Positions 1 to 6,192 of a stretch of DNA of 6,192 bases are shown here, in pieces. Position 1 is the stretch's first letter. Each line of letters starts with the position of its first letter. The notes beneath the pieces were generated by a model. It was not told the DNA's origin. It searched no databases and worked only from the letters and a program-made list of their open reading frames with translations. The stretch spans positions 1 to 6,192 of the forward strand of contig JAFACY010000289.1 of NCBI GenBank assembly GCA_023425285.1. The letters are read 5' to 3'. This DNA is from Bacillota bacterium (GTDB lineage: Bacteria > Bacillota > Clostridia > Tissierellales > Sedimentibacteraceae). The translations under genes were made by a program, and so were the position numbers.

Positions 1-705
1 CATATCATAACCCACAACGCTGCCGTCCTTGGAAATGGCAATGTCAGATGTGCCTGCTCCTATATCCACAAGTGCTAAATTTAACAGTCTCAGCTCGGGA
101 GGTATAATCAAATCCATTGCTGCAATGGGCTCCAACGTTAAGTTGCTTACTTCAAGATTGTTTTTGTCCATACAAGAGTACAGACCTTCAATGACTGTAT
201 GAGGCAGGAACGCAGCAATAATTTCTATGGTAACCTTGTTGCCTCTGTGTCCATCCAGCTTGGATATGGCCTTTCCGTCCAGCTTATAGCTGAGAACACT
301 GTAACCGACACAGTAAAACAAGTCATTGGAGGAATTTTTAGAAAATAAATCCTGAGCTAACTGAAGAGCCTCTGTTTCTATGGCCTTAATAAAATCGTGA
401 GTGATAGCAACCCTCAGATCAATATCCTTTTCAAGGGATATGCGCTCTGTCTTTAAGGCTCTGCCGGCAGCAGCAATGCTTACTTTTTCAAGCTTTATAT
501 CCAGACTGCTTTCAAGCTGGCTTTTCACAGTTCCAACAACCCTGCTTACTTCTTCAATATCTTCTATTTGACCGTCGACCATAGCCCTTTGCTTATGAAA
601 ACAGATTTTTATATCCTTTATGCTCAATATTCCATTGACATTTTCACAAACCACTCCTACAACGGAACGAGTACCTATATCTAAGGCAAATATTAAATCA
701 TTCAT
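1..705 (-). CDS. FtsA-like actin-fold ATPase (SHS2 domain), N-terminal 235 codons, cut by window edge
   Basis: I translated this by hand from the minus strand; it is open from ATG at 705 to base 1, exactly 235 codons, with the 3' end outside the window. It belongs to the actin/HSP70 ATPase superfamily, FtsA/PilM branch. The phosphate-1 loop is seen as LDIGTRSVVG (residues 8-17). An SHS2-type (1C) insert falls about residues 85-165 and contains the family-like SIAAAGRAL. The phosphate-2 motif is VDIGAGTSDIAI near 213-224. There is no signal peptide or membrane segment in the visible part. The start is fixed by a GAGG ribosome site 6 nt upstream, inside the end of the preceding gene. The stop of that gene lies one base before this ATG, so the two are probably translationally coupled. 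No ftsZ or ftsQ lies nearby, so this is more likely one of the FtsA-domain paralogs of Clostridia, which have a long C-terminal extension, than the cell-division ftsA itself. PilM-like is the alternative. Family assignment is firm; cellular role is unknown. Confidence 0.85.
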   Translation of the reverse strand, partial: MNDLIFALDIGTRSVVGVVCENVNGILSIKDIKICFHKQRAMVDGQIEDIEEVSRVVGTVKSQLESSLDIKLEKVSIAAAGRALKTERISLEKDIDLRVAITHDFIKAIETEALQLAQDLFSKNSSNDLFYCVGYSVLSYKLDGKAISKLDGHRGNKVTIEIIAAFLPHTVIEGLYSCMDKNNLEVSNLTLEPIAAMDLIIPPELRLLNLALVDIGAGTSDIAISKDGSVVGYDM

Positions 706-706
706 A

Positions 707-988
707 TCATACCTCATCCTTTGAAAGCTTGAAGTTAAGAAAATATATGTATATATCCACTACTGAGCTGAAAAGCTCTTCGGGTATTTCGCTGCCGATA
801 TCAAGCTGTGACAGCAATACGGACAATGAATCATCCTTGTAAACGGGAATCCCGCTTTCCTCGGCAATTTCAACAACCTTATCCGCAATATAACCGGAGC
901 CCGATGCGATTATCACAGGGGCATTGTTTTTATTGGAATCATATTTCAAAGCAACAGCTTTTTTAGAGTTATCATTATATTGTGACAT
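707..988 (-). CDS. Stand-alone FlhB C-terminal-domain protein (YlqH-like, EscU/YscU/HrcU family)
   Basis: This 93-aa soluble protein matches the cytoplasmic C-terminal domain of FlhB, the export-switch subunit of the flagellar type III secretion apparatus. Visible family signatures are AVALKYD (11-17), the APVIIASGSGYIADKVVEIA stretch (23-42), GIPVYKDDSL (46-55) and IGSEIPEELF (64-73). The four transmembrane helices of full FlhB are absent. So is the NPTH autocleavage motif: the protein begins roughly where the fragment released by FlhB self-cleavage would begin. In B. subtilis the comparable gene is ylqH, next to ylqG. An in-frame TAG directly before the ATG excludes a longer product. The ribosome site is mediocre: AAGGA lies 12 nt upstream and a weaker AGG 5 nt upstream. 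The gene overlaps the FliK-like gene by 14 bp, so coupled translation is likely. Family membership is clear; a role in modulating flagellar export is only inferred. Confidence 0.92.
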   Translation of the reverse strand: MSQYNDNSKKAVALKYDSNKNNAPVIIASGSGYIADKVVEIAEESGIPVYKDDSLSVLLSQLDIGSEIPEELFSSVVDIYIYFLNFKLSKDEV

Positions 989-2408
989 CTACGCCTATTT
1001 TCCTTTCGATAAAGTTAGAGAACACCTCATTAAATCTTCGCTTCCTTAAGCTTTCCTGCACGCTTATGTTAGAAACACTTAAGTTATTTTTGTCCAGAAT
1101 ACTAATCAAATCTTCTCTTATTTTGCCGATGCTGCCTGACAAATTATTCGGAACATAAATATCAAGGGATAATTTTGATTCCTTCAATACCAGAGTTGTT
1201 TCAAAATATCCTATGTTTTGTATATCAAAAGTTACAAATACCTTATAGGTCTGCACATATTCCTGCTTCTTCTTTTTATCTGAGCTTTCTTCGTATGATT
1301 TTCCTATCCACAGCTCTGAAAACATAAACATGCCGTTGTAATTTACGGGTAAAAACATATGCATTAAAGGAAGATGAACATTTTGGCTGAACAATAATGA
1401 TTCAGTCATTTCTTCCATCATACCCTTACTTACCAGATTCTCACTTTCTGTGACACCGGACTTGATCAGCTTTAAAAATGAATCAACCGAATTATTCTTA
1501 ATGCTTGATGATGTCTCATAAGTATTAAGCAGCGACAATCTTAAGTCTTCTATATCCTTTTCGCTGAAATCGAAATTGTATTTTATATATTCAAACAATG
1601 TTTCCATGCTGTCTGCGAAATTTTCCTTTGACGCGGTTTCCATTCTGACCATATTATGAATAAGCAGGGATACATAATCCTTAACAGCACCAAAATCGTT
1701 CATTTTGGAAATATATCTTCCCATGAATGGCAGAATTTCATTTTTTAGTATGTTTAAATTCATTTCCATGCTGTTGCCGTTATCCAATAAAAGCTTGCCG
1801 GTCAGCTCATTGAAGGATTCCTTCAGCATCTGAGGGAGATTTCTTTCAATGTTAGTGAGGGCCGATTCTATTGATTTGTTGGTTTCATTCAGAGAAACAA
1901 AGCAATCATAGCTTCTTAAGAAGTTTTTTACGGCTGTTTTAAAGTCATCATTGTTGGCATTAGTCTTTGACAACAGATTTCTCAAAGCATCAAAAAATTC
2001 ACCGTTGAATTTTGTGTATGTTCCATGCTGAAATTTAAGAAATTCCAGTATTTCACCGTCATTCATTTCAATACTTTCAAGAAATGATTTAAACAATGTG
2101 CCGAGAACCGGGTCGTTTTTTATGTTGCTGTTTATAAACTGTCTGTTTAAAATAAGCTTTCTTGCGCTTTCCGCAAAGACAGGAGAATTATGCAATGACT
2201 TGATAAATTTCTCAAAAACAGAATCGGGATTGTAGTTATACAAATTTTGTCCGGTCTGATTGCTCGCATCTTGCTTTTGAGGTTTTATAACCTTTGTAGG
2301 ATCAATGACATTAAAAGGTTGAACTTCTTCTGTTTTTATCTTTGGTTTGTTAAGATGGTTATCATTTACTGGATTATTGGTTTTAATACTTATATTGTTG
2401 TCTAACAT
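975..2408 (-). CDS. FliK-like protein (YlqG-type, flagellar hook-length-control C-terminal domain)
   Basis: This is a 477-aa protein with no signal peptide or transmembrane helix and a single cysteine (C169). Residues 1-65 are rich in Asn, Lys, Gln and Pro and look disordered. Residues 65-340 look largely helical. Residues about 340-452 resemble the FliK C-terminal (Flg_hook) fold: LPLMHMFLPV, then a hydrophobic strand at FMFSELWIG (361-369). After a charged Lys/Glu loop come VFVTFDIQNIGYFETTLVL (390-408), LSLDIYVP (413-420) and a last helix plus strand ending SVSNISV. The protein ends in a basic tail, LRKRRFNE (454-461). FliK measures hook length and contacts the FlhB C-terminal domain to switch export specificity; here the next gene encodes just such a domain. 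The position matches the ylqG-ylqH pair of B. subtilis. The start has GGGAG 6 nt upstream. Primary sequence similarity to FliK is low, so the domain call rests on pattern and on the partner gene. Ordinary flagellar fliK is less likely because no hook or basal-body gene is adjacent. Confidence 0.78.
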   Translation of the reverse strand: MLDNNISIKTNNPVNDNHLNKPKIKTEEVQPFNVIDPTKVIKPQKQDASNQTGQNLYNYNPDSVFEKFIKSLHNSPVFAESARKLILNRQFINSNIKNDPVLGTLFKSFLESIEMNDGEILEFLKFQHGTYTKFNGEFFDALRNLLSKTNANNDDFKTAVKNFLRSYDCFVSLNETNKSIESALTNIERNLPQMLKESFNELTGKLLLDNGNSMEMNLNILKNEILPFMGRYISKMNDFGAVKDYVSLLIHNMVRMETASKENFADSMETLFEYIKYNFDFSEKDIEDLRLSLLNTYETSSSIKNNSVDSFLKLIKSGVTESENLVSKGMMEEMTESLLFSQNVHLPLMHMFLPVNYNGMFMFSELWIGKSYEESSDKKKKQEYVQTYKVFVTFDIQNIGYFETTLVLKESKLSLDIYVPNNLSGSIGKIREDLISILDKNNLSVSNISVQESLRKRRFNEVFSNFIERKIGVDVTI

Positions 2409-2414
2409 ATGGAA

Positions 2415-2419
2415 CTCCC
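2415..2419 (-). promoter_or_regulatory. Ribosome binding site of the FliK-like gene
   Basis: Read on the minus strand this is GGGAG, 6 nt before the ATG at 2408. It is a good Shine-Dalgarno match in otherwise A/T-only sequence and supports that start codon. Confidence 0.7.
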
Positions 2420-2438
2420 GTAATATTCTTTAGTATTA

Positions 2439-2466
2439 ATTATACAATATTTATTAAAAAAGTTAA
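2439..2466 (-). promoter_or_regulatory. Sigma-A-like promoter for the leftward FliK-like/FlhB-C/FtsA-like unit
   Basis: On the minus strand a TATAAT (2444 down to 2439) lies 16 nt after TTAACT (2466 down to 2461), which matches four of six bases of TTGACA. The predicted transcript start is near 2432, giving a leader of about 24 nt that contains the GGGAG ribosome site. The perfect -10 is suggestive, but the region is very A/T-rich, so chance matches are common. Confidence 0.5.
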
Positions 2467-2481
2467 ACTGTATATGTAAAT

Positions 2482-2489
2482 ATATCGGT
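2482..2489 (-). promoter_or_regulatory. Possible second SigD-type -10 facing the FliK-like gene
   Basis: On the minus strand this reads ACCGATAT, seven of eight bases of the SigD (sigma-28) -10 consensus GCCGATAT. No good TAAA lies at the expected 14-16 nt upstream; a TAAA exists but is only 10 nt away. It may be a weak flagellar-sigma promoter or simply one arm of the inverted repeat formed with the cheA promoter (2567-2576). Confidence 0.35.
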
Positions 2490-2548
2490 AGATTATTGAT
2501 TTAAATAAGATGTCAAAGAATAAAAATTAAAAAAAACTGTATGAATGC

Positions 2549-2575
2549 TTAATAATTTAAAAAAAATGCCGATAT
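2549..2575 (+). promoter_or_regulatory. SigD (sigma-28) flagellar-type promoter of cheA-cheR-cheB
   Basis: GCCGATAT at 2568-2575 is an exact match to the sigma-28 -10 consensus known for B. subtilis SigD. The -35 is imperfect: TTAA at 2549-2552 with a 15-nt spacer, or TAAT at 2550-2553 with a 14-nt spacer, against consensus TAAA. A-tracts at 2522-2536 and 2559-2566 could act as UP-like or bent DNA. The expected transcript start near 2582 gives a leader of about 34 nt. Chemotaxis genes are a classic target of this sigma factor, which supports the call. Confidence 0.72.
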
Positions 2576-2598
2576 AAAAATCAAGATAGCAGCCGAAT

Positions 2599-2604
2599 AA
2601 GGAG
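2599..2604 (+). promoter_or_regulatory. Ribosome binding site of cheA
   Basis: AAGGAG lies 11 nt before the ATG at 2616, slightly long spacing. An ATG at 2606 is only 1 nt from this site and is closed by TAG after two codons. An in-frame TAA at 2598-2600 rules out a start upstream of 2616. Confidence 0.75.
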
Positions 2605-2615
2605 AATGGTATAGC

Positions 2616-4685
2616 ATGGATAACAATTTTGATTCAGTACTTGATATGTATCTTTTTGAAGCAAATTCATTGTTGGAACAATTAGACGATATTTTATTGG
2701 GGGCAGAGCGTGAGCAGGCCTTTGACAAAGAATGTATAGATGAAATATTCAGGATAATGCATACAATCAAGGGTTCATCCGCCATGATGCAGTTTAACAG
2801 TATAATGTCGATATCCCACAAGGTAGAGGATTTATTCTATTATATAAGAGAAAATGGAATTAAAAATCAATACAATGAAAAATTAGTTAATTTAGTATTT
2901 AAATTTACCGATTTTATTAAGGATGAAATTACCAAGATAGAAGAAGGACAGGAGCTCGAAGAAAACTTAGAGCCGTTTGAAAGAGAAATAATAGATTTTC
3001 TGAATATTATTTCAGGAAAGACGATACAGACTCCATCAGAGGATGAAGCAGCATTAACTCAGTCAACTGCGATGCTTATAGAAGAAATCATCGAAGAGAA
3101 TATTGAGGAATCAATATCTGAGGAATCAGGAGTCATTAAATACGCAATAAAAATAATTTTTGATGATGATATAGGTATGGAAAATATAAGAGCATACCTC
3201 ATAATAAATCAGTTGAGAGAAACCGGAATTGATTTTACCTATAAGCCGGAAAACGTGGAAAGAATATCCGAAACCTCTCACGAAATTGTAAGAGACGGAT
3301 TTTTCGTATACGTAGATAATAATGAAAGTTTGAATGCCGCGGTACAAGTAGTGAGAGAGGCATTAAACGTAAAGAACTATACCGTCATAGAGTATACAAA
3401 TAATCAGGAGCAGATAAAAGAAAAAATTTCAGAAACAAAGAACGATTCAAACTTTGTTGCTGCCATAAACAAAGAAATAAAAAATACTAAGACCGATACA
3501 TCCAAGCATAACAAACAAAGCTTGATAACAGTAAACCTCACAAAGCTTGATAAGCTTGTAAATATAGTCGGAGAGCTTGTTATTGCAGAGTCTATGGTTT
3601 CCTCCGACAACGAAATAAAGAAGCTGAATTTAGACAGCTTTACAAAATCAACAAGACAGATGCGCAAGCTGACAGACGAGCTGCAGGATATAGTAATGTC
3701 CCTGCGAATGGTACCGGTGTCAGGCATATTCCAGAAAATGAAAAGAATTGTAAGGGATATGGGCAAGGAGCTCAATAAGGATGTTGATCTGGTACTGATA
3801 GGAGAGGATACCGAAATAGACAAAACAATAGTAGACGGTATATCCGATCCGATTATGCATCTTGTGAGAAATGCCATGGATCACGGCATTGAATCCGAAG
3901 ATGAAAGAATGCAATCAGGCAAGAACAGAAAAGGAACAATAAGATTATCGGCCTCAAATACAGGAGGAGAAATACATATTACAGTTGAGGATGACGGCAG
4001 AGGCTTTGATTATAAAAAGATACTTGCCAAGGCAAAGGCAAAGGAGATGCTGACTAAGCCGGAGGGTGAATACACACCGAAAGAAATATTCCAGTTTATA
4101 ATGCAGCCGGGCTTTTCCACAAACGAAGCAGTAACAGAATATTCAGGCAGAGGCGTGGGTATGGATGTTGTTAAATCAAATGTGGAAAAAGTGGGAGGAA
4201 CAGTCGTATTAGACTGTAAAGAAGGATACGGTACAATAATTACATTTAAGATTCCTCTTACACTTACAATAGTATCAGGTATGCAGGTTGTTGTGGGAGA
4301 CTCGGAGTTCATTATTCCGATTAAAAATATTCAGCAGTCATTCAAGACTGTGGAATCTGAAATAATCCATAACACTGATGGCAGGGAAATGATACTGATC
4401 AGGGAAAAATGCTATCCAATACTGAGAATCAACGAATATTTCGATATTAATACCGGAGTTACAAATGTTGAAGACGGTATACTGATACTTGTTGAATCAG
4501 GAGACGGCAGCATATGTCTGTTTGTGGACAGCATAATAGGAGAACAGCAGGTTGTGGTTAAGCCTCTCCCGACAATATTAAATAAGAACAATCTTAAGGA
4601 AACAGGAATTTCCGGCTGCTCAATACTGGGAGACGGAAGCATAAATTTAATCCTTGATATAGGAAATATGATAGAAAGTATGTAG
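2616..4685 (+). CDS. cheA: Chemotaxis histidine kinase CheA
   Basis: This 689-aa cytoplasmic kinase of the chemoreceptor array has all five CheA domains and a normal family length. P1 (HPt, about 1-105) carries the phospho-accepting His49 in FRIMHTIKGSSAMM. An acidic linker (about 106-172, rich in Glu and Ile) leads to P2 (about 173-266), the response-regulator docking domain. A second linker (267-303) precedes P3, the dimerisation helices (about 304-365, from TVNLTKLDKLVNIVGELV). P4, the HATPase kinase domain (about 366-547), shows the N box HLVRNAMDHGIE (415-426), G1 box DDGRG (459-463), F box PGFST (498-502), G2 box GRGVG (511-515) and EGYGT (536-540). P5, CheW-like (about 548-689), couples to CheW and receptors and includes GEQQVVVKPL. 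No key residue is missing. It autophosphorylates on His49 with ATP and donates phosphate to CheY and CheB. It is first in the unit with cheR and cheB, behind a SigD-type promoter. Confidence 0.98.
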   Translation: MDNNFDSVLDMYLFEANSLLEQLDDILLGAEREQAFDKECIDEIFRIMHTIKGSSAMMQFNSIMSISHKVEDLFYYIRENGIKNQYNEKLVNLVFKFTDFIKDEITKIEEGQELEENLEPFEREIIDFLNIISGKTIQTPSEDEAALTQSTAMLIEEIIEENIEESISEESGVIKYAIKIIFDDDIGMENIRAYLIINQLRETGIDFTYKPENVERISETSHEIVRDGFFVYVDNNESLNAAVQVVREALNVKNYTVIEYTNNQEQIKEKISETKNDSNFVAAINKEIKNTKTDTSKHNKQSLITVNLTKLDKLVNIVGELVIAESMVSSDNEIKKLNLDSFTKSTRQMRKLTDELQDIVMSLRMVPVSGIFQKMKRIVRDMGKELNKDVDLVLIGEDTEIDKTIVDGISDPIMHLVRNAMDHGIESEDERMQSGKNRKGTIRLSASNTGGEIHITVEDDGRGFDYKKILAKAKAKEMLTKPEGEYTPKEIFQFIMQPGFSTNEAVTEYSGRGVGMDVVKSNVEKVGGTVVLDCKEGYGTIITFKIPLTLTIVSGMQVVVGDSEFIIPIKNIQQSFKTVESEIIHNTDGREMILIREKCYPILRINEYFDINTGVTNVEDGILILVESGDGSICLFVDSIIGEQQVVVKPLPTILNKNNLKETGISGCSILGDGSINLILDIGNMIESM

Positions 4686-4687
4686 AT

Positions 4688-5494
4688 ATGGTAAAATTAA
4701 CAGATGGCGAATTTTTAGAATTTGTTCAATATATGCACAAAAATTATGGAATTGATCTTTCAAAAAAAAGAATTTTGATTGAAGGTCGACTGTCAAATAT
4801 GATAGAGCGTAAGGGTATGAGCAGCTTCAGCCAGTATCTGGACAGCATTAAGAGAAACAACAAAGAAGAAATAACTATGCTCATTAACAAGCTGACAACA
4901 AACTATACATATTTTTACAGAGAAGAAAATCATTTCAAATTTTTGAGAGAAACTATCTTAGTTAATGAAGAAAAAAATAATAAGCTGAAAACCTTAAATA
5001 TCTGGAGTGCAGGATGCTCATCGGGAGAAGAGCCATATACATTGGCCATGGTTCTGGATGATTACTTCAAATATAATGCAGTCCAGTGGAGAATCCAGAT
5101 TCACGCTACGGATATATCAGAAAATGTACTCTCAAAGGCACGTGAAGGTATATATGCTGAGGAAAGCATAAAAAATCTTCCTGAATCCTATAAAAAAAGA
5201 TATTTTTCAAAGACGAGTGACAGTAAGTACCAGGTACTGCCGAATATAAAAAATTATGTAGACTTTAAGGTATTCAATTTAATGGATCCCATCGCTTTCA
5301 AAAATAAATACGATGTTATACTTTGCAGGAATGTAATGATTTACTTCAATGCAGACACTAAAGTTGACATGGTAAATAAATTTTACGAAGCAAACAAACC
5401 CGGGGGATATTTAATGATCGGGCACGCAGAAACGATTCAAAGGAACAAATCAGAATATCAATACATCAGCCCGGCGATATATAAGAAGGGATAG
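4688..5494 (+). CDS. cheR: Chemotaxis protein methyltransferase CheR
   Basis: This 268-aa cytoplasmic enzyme transfers methyl groups from S-adenosylmethionine to glutamates of chemoreceptors, the adaptation step opposed by CheB. An all-helical N-terminal domain (about 1-65) is followed by the CheR signature TTNYTYFYRE (70-79). The SAM-binding loop is WSAGCSSGEEPYTLAM (106-121), followed by HATDIS (139-144). A beta-subdomain region lies about 155-195, then the conserved CRNVMIYFN (213-221) and GGYLMIGHAET (239-249). Length is normal and there is no TPR or receiver fusion. It starts 2 nt after the cheA stop, with no convincing Shine-Dalgarno at the normal distance (only a GAAAG), so translation probably depends on ribosomes finishing cheA. 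CheR lacks a separate promoter and shares its regulation. Confidence 0.97.
   Translation: MVKLTDGEFLEFVQYMHKNYGIDLSKKRILIEGRLSNMIERKGMSSFSQYLDSIKRNNKEEITMLINKLTTNYTYFYREENHFKFLRETILVNEEKNNKLKTLNIWSAGCSSGEEPYTLAMVLDDYFKYNAVQWRIQIHATDISENVLSKAREGIYAEESIKNLPESYKKRYFSKTSDSKYQVLPNIKNYVDFKVFNLMDPIAFKNKYDVILCRNVMIYFNADTKVDMVNKFYEANKPGGYLMIGHAETIQRNKSEYQYISPAIYKKG
5486..5491 (+). promoter_or_regulatory. Ribosome binding site of cheB within the cheR 3' end
   Basis: AAGGGA sits 6 nt before the ATG at 5498 and overlaps the last codons of cheR (stop TAG at 5492-5494). It decides the cheB start. Confidence 0.7.
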
Positions 5495-5497
5495 CGT

Positions 5498-6192
5498 ATG
5501 ACAGGAAAAAATATTAAGGTGTTAATAATCGATGATTCTCTGTTGTTCAGAAATGTGCTTAAGAACGAGCTGGATCAGGATAAACAGATACAAGTTGTTG
5601 GCACTGCCGTTGATCCGGTGGATGCCATGGATAAAATCAAGGAGCTTGATCCAGACATACTAACGTTGGATGTGGAGATGCCCAAGATGGATGGTCTGAC
5701 CTTCATCAAGAAGCTCATGATTGAACATCCTATGAAGGTCGTGCTCGTTAGCTCGATGAACATAAGCGTCTTCGATGCGTTGCATTCAGGTGCTGTTGAT
5801 TTCGTTAAGAAACCGGACATGTCTTCAAAAGATAACCTGCAGATGTTTTTCAGAGAATTAAAAACCAAGATTAAAATAGCATCTATAGCAAAATTAGTAA
5901 CGCATACAGGCACAAAAAAAGAAGAGCCTCAAACAGAAAGTATAAAGACGGTACCATTAAAAGAAATACATACAAAATTAAAGGTCGTCACGAAAAAAAT
6001 AATTGCAATAGGTGCATCCACCGGGGGAACGGAAGCAACTCTTAAAATCCTGAAGGAATTACCTAAGGAAATTCCGGGTATATTGGTAACGCAGCATATG
6101 CCGGTGGGCTTCACAAAAATGTATGCAGACAGATTAAATAAAATATGCCAAATAGAAGTAAGAGAAGCTGTTGACGGAGACAGGGTAGAAAA
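5498..6192 (+). CDS. cheB: Chemotaxis response regulator protein-glutamate methylesterase CheB, 3' end beyond window
   Basis: I translated this by hand from ATG at 5498; the frame stays open to the window edge (231 codons plus 2 bases) and the gene is cut there, not broken. CheB removes methyl groups from receptor glutamates (and deamidates glutamines) when its receiver is phosphorylated by CheA. The receiver domain (about 5-122) shows the acidic pair D12-D13, the phospho-acceptor D58 in LTLDVEMPKMDG, S85 in LVSSM and K105 in FVKKPD. A polar linker (about 125-165, rich in Lys, Thr and Glu) leads to the methylesterase domain with IIAIGASTGGTEA. The nucleophile there is S174, and the catalytic His is H200 in VTQHMPVGFT. 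Their spacing of 26 residues equals that of S164 and H190 in the enterobacterial enzyme. The third catalytic residue, an Asp, would lie past the window. It begins 3 nt after the cheR stop. Confidence 0.95.
   Translation, partial: MTGKNIKVLIIDDSLLFRNVLKNELDQDKQIQVVGTAVDPVDAMDKIKELDPDILTLDVEMPKMDGLTFIKKLMIEHPMKVVLVSSMNISVFDALHSGAVDFVKKPDMSSKDNLQMFFRELKTKIKIASIAKLVTHTGTKKEEPQTESIKTVPLKEIHTKLKVVTKKIIAIGASTGGTEATLKILKELPKEIPGILVTQHMPVGFTKMYADRLNKICQIEVREAVDGDRVE

Noticed and set aside
1..705. Canonical cell-division ftsA
   Set aside because: The motifs fit the FtsA superfamily, but there is no ftsZ, ftsQ or other division gene nearby and the C-terminus is not visible, so the symbol was not assigned.
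2511..2516. Perfect minus-strand TTGACA in the intergenic region
   Set aside because: No TATAAT-like hexamer lies 16-18 nt downstream on that strand, so it is not a convincing -35.
2496..2524. Rightward sigma-A-like promoter TTGATT-N17-AATAAA upstream of cheA
   Set aside because: It matches only four of six bases in each box within very A/T-rich DNA; the perfect SigD -10 downstream is the better explanation, though a second start cannot be excluded.
2606..2614. ATG GTA TAG mini-ORF between the cheA ribosome site and the cheA start
   Set aside because: The ATG is only 1 nt from AAGGAG, too close for efficient initiation, and encodes two residues; most likely chance.
2549..2821. Minus-strand 90-aa open frame spanning the cheA promoter and start
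   Set aside because: It covers the promoter and the antisense of the HPt domain, has no recognised motif and would conflict with the rightward SigD promoter.
3404..3877. Long open frame antisense to cheA (157 aa), plus other minus-strand frames across cheA, cheR and cheB
   Set aside because: They lie opposite strongly conserved kinase, methyltransferase and methylesterase codons, have Ser/Ile/Phe-rich compositions typical of antisense reading, and show no recognisable domain.

Overview
The window reads as a low-GC, motile, Gram-positive anaerobe of the Clostridia type. This is inferred from A/T-rich codon use, a very A/T-rich intergenic region, strong AGGAG-like ribosome binding sites, Firmicutes-style chemotaxis proteins and a sigma-28 (SigD-class) promoter element. 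No species can be named from sequence alone.

Layout: two divergent transcription units flank one 207-bp intergenic region (2409-2615). Leftward (minus strand) runs a tightly packed three-gene unit. First is a 477-aa protein with a FliK-like C-terminal domain (975-2408). It overlaps by 14 bp a 93-aa stand-alone FlhB C-terminal-domain protein (707-988). One base beyond that stop begins an FtsA-like actin-fold ATPase (705 down to the window edge, incomplete). The first two resemble the B. subtilis ylqG/ylqH pair, a detached version of the flagellar hook-length ruler and export-switch domain. Rightward (plus strand) runs a chemotaxis unit: cheA (2616-4685), cheR (4688-5494, after a 2-nt gap) and cheB (5498 to the window edge, incomplete).

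The intergenic region holds a perfect SigD-type -10 (GCCGATAT) 41 nt upstream of the cheA start codon. A near-perfect copy (ACCGATAT) faces the other way, toward the FliK-like gene. A more ordinary sigma-A-like promoter also faces that gene. The layout suggests, but does not prove, that the FliK/FlhB-like unit is co-expressed with motility genes.

CheA autophosphorylates and passes phosphate to response regulators. CheR methylates chemoreceptor glutamates, and CheB, when phosphorylated by CheA, removes those methyl groups. Together these three genes give the kinase plus the full adaptation arm. CheW, CheY and receptors are not in the window. No RNA genes, mobile elements, CRISPR arrays or convincing terminators were seen, and no gene-free stretch exceeds 300 bases.
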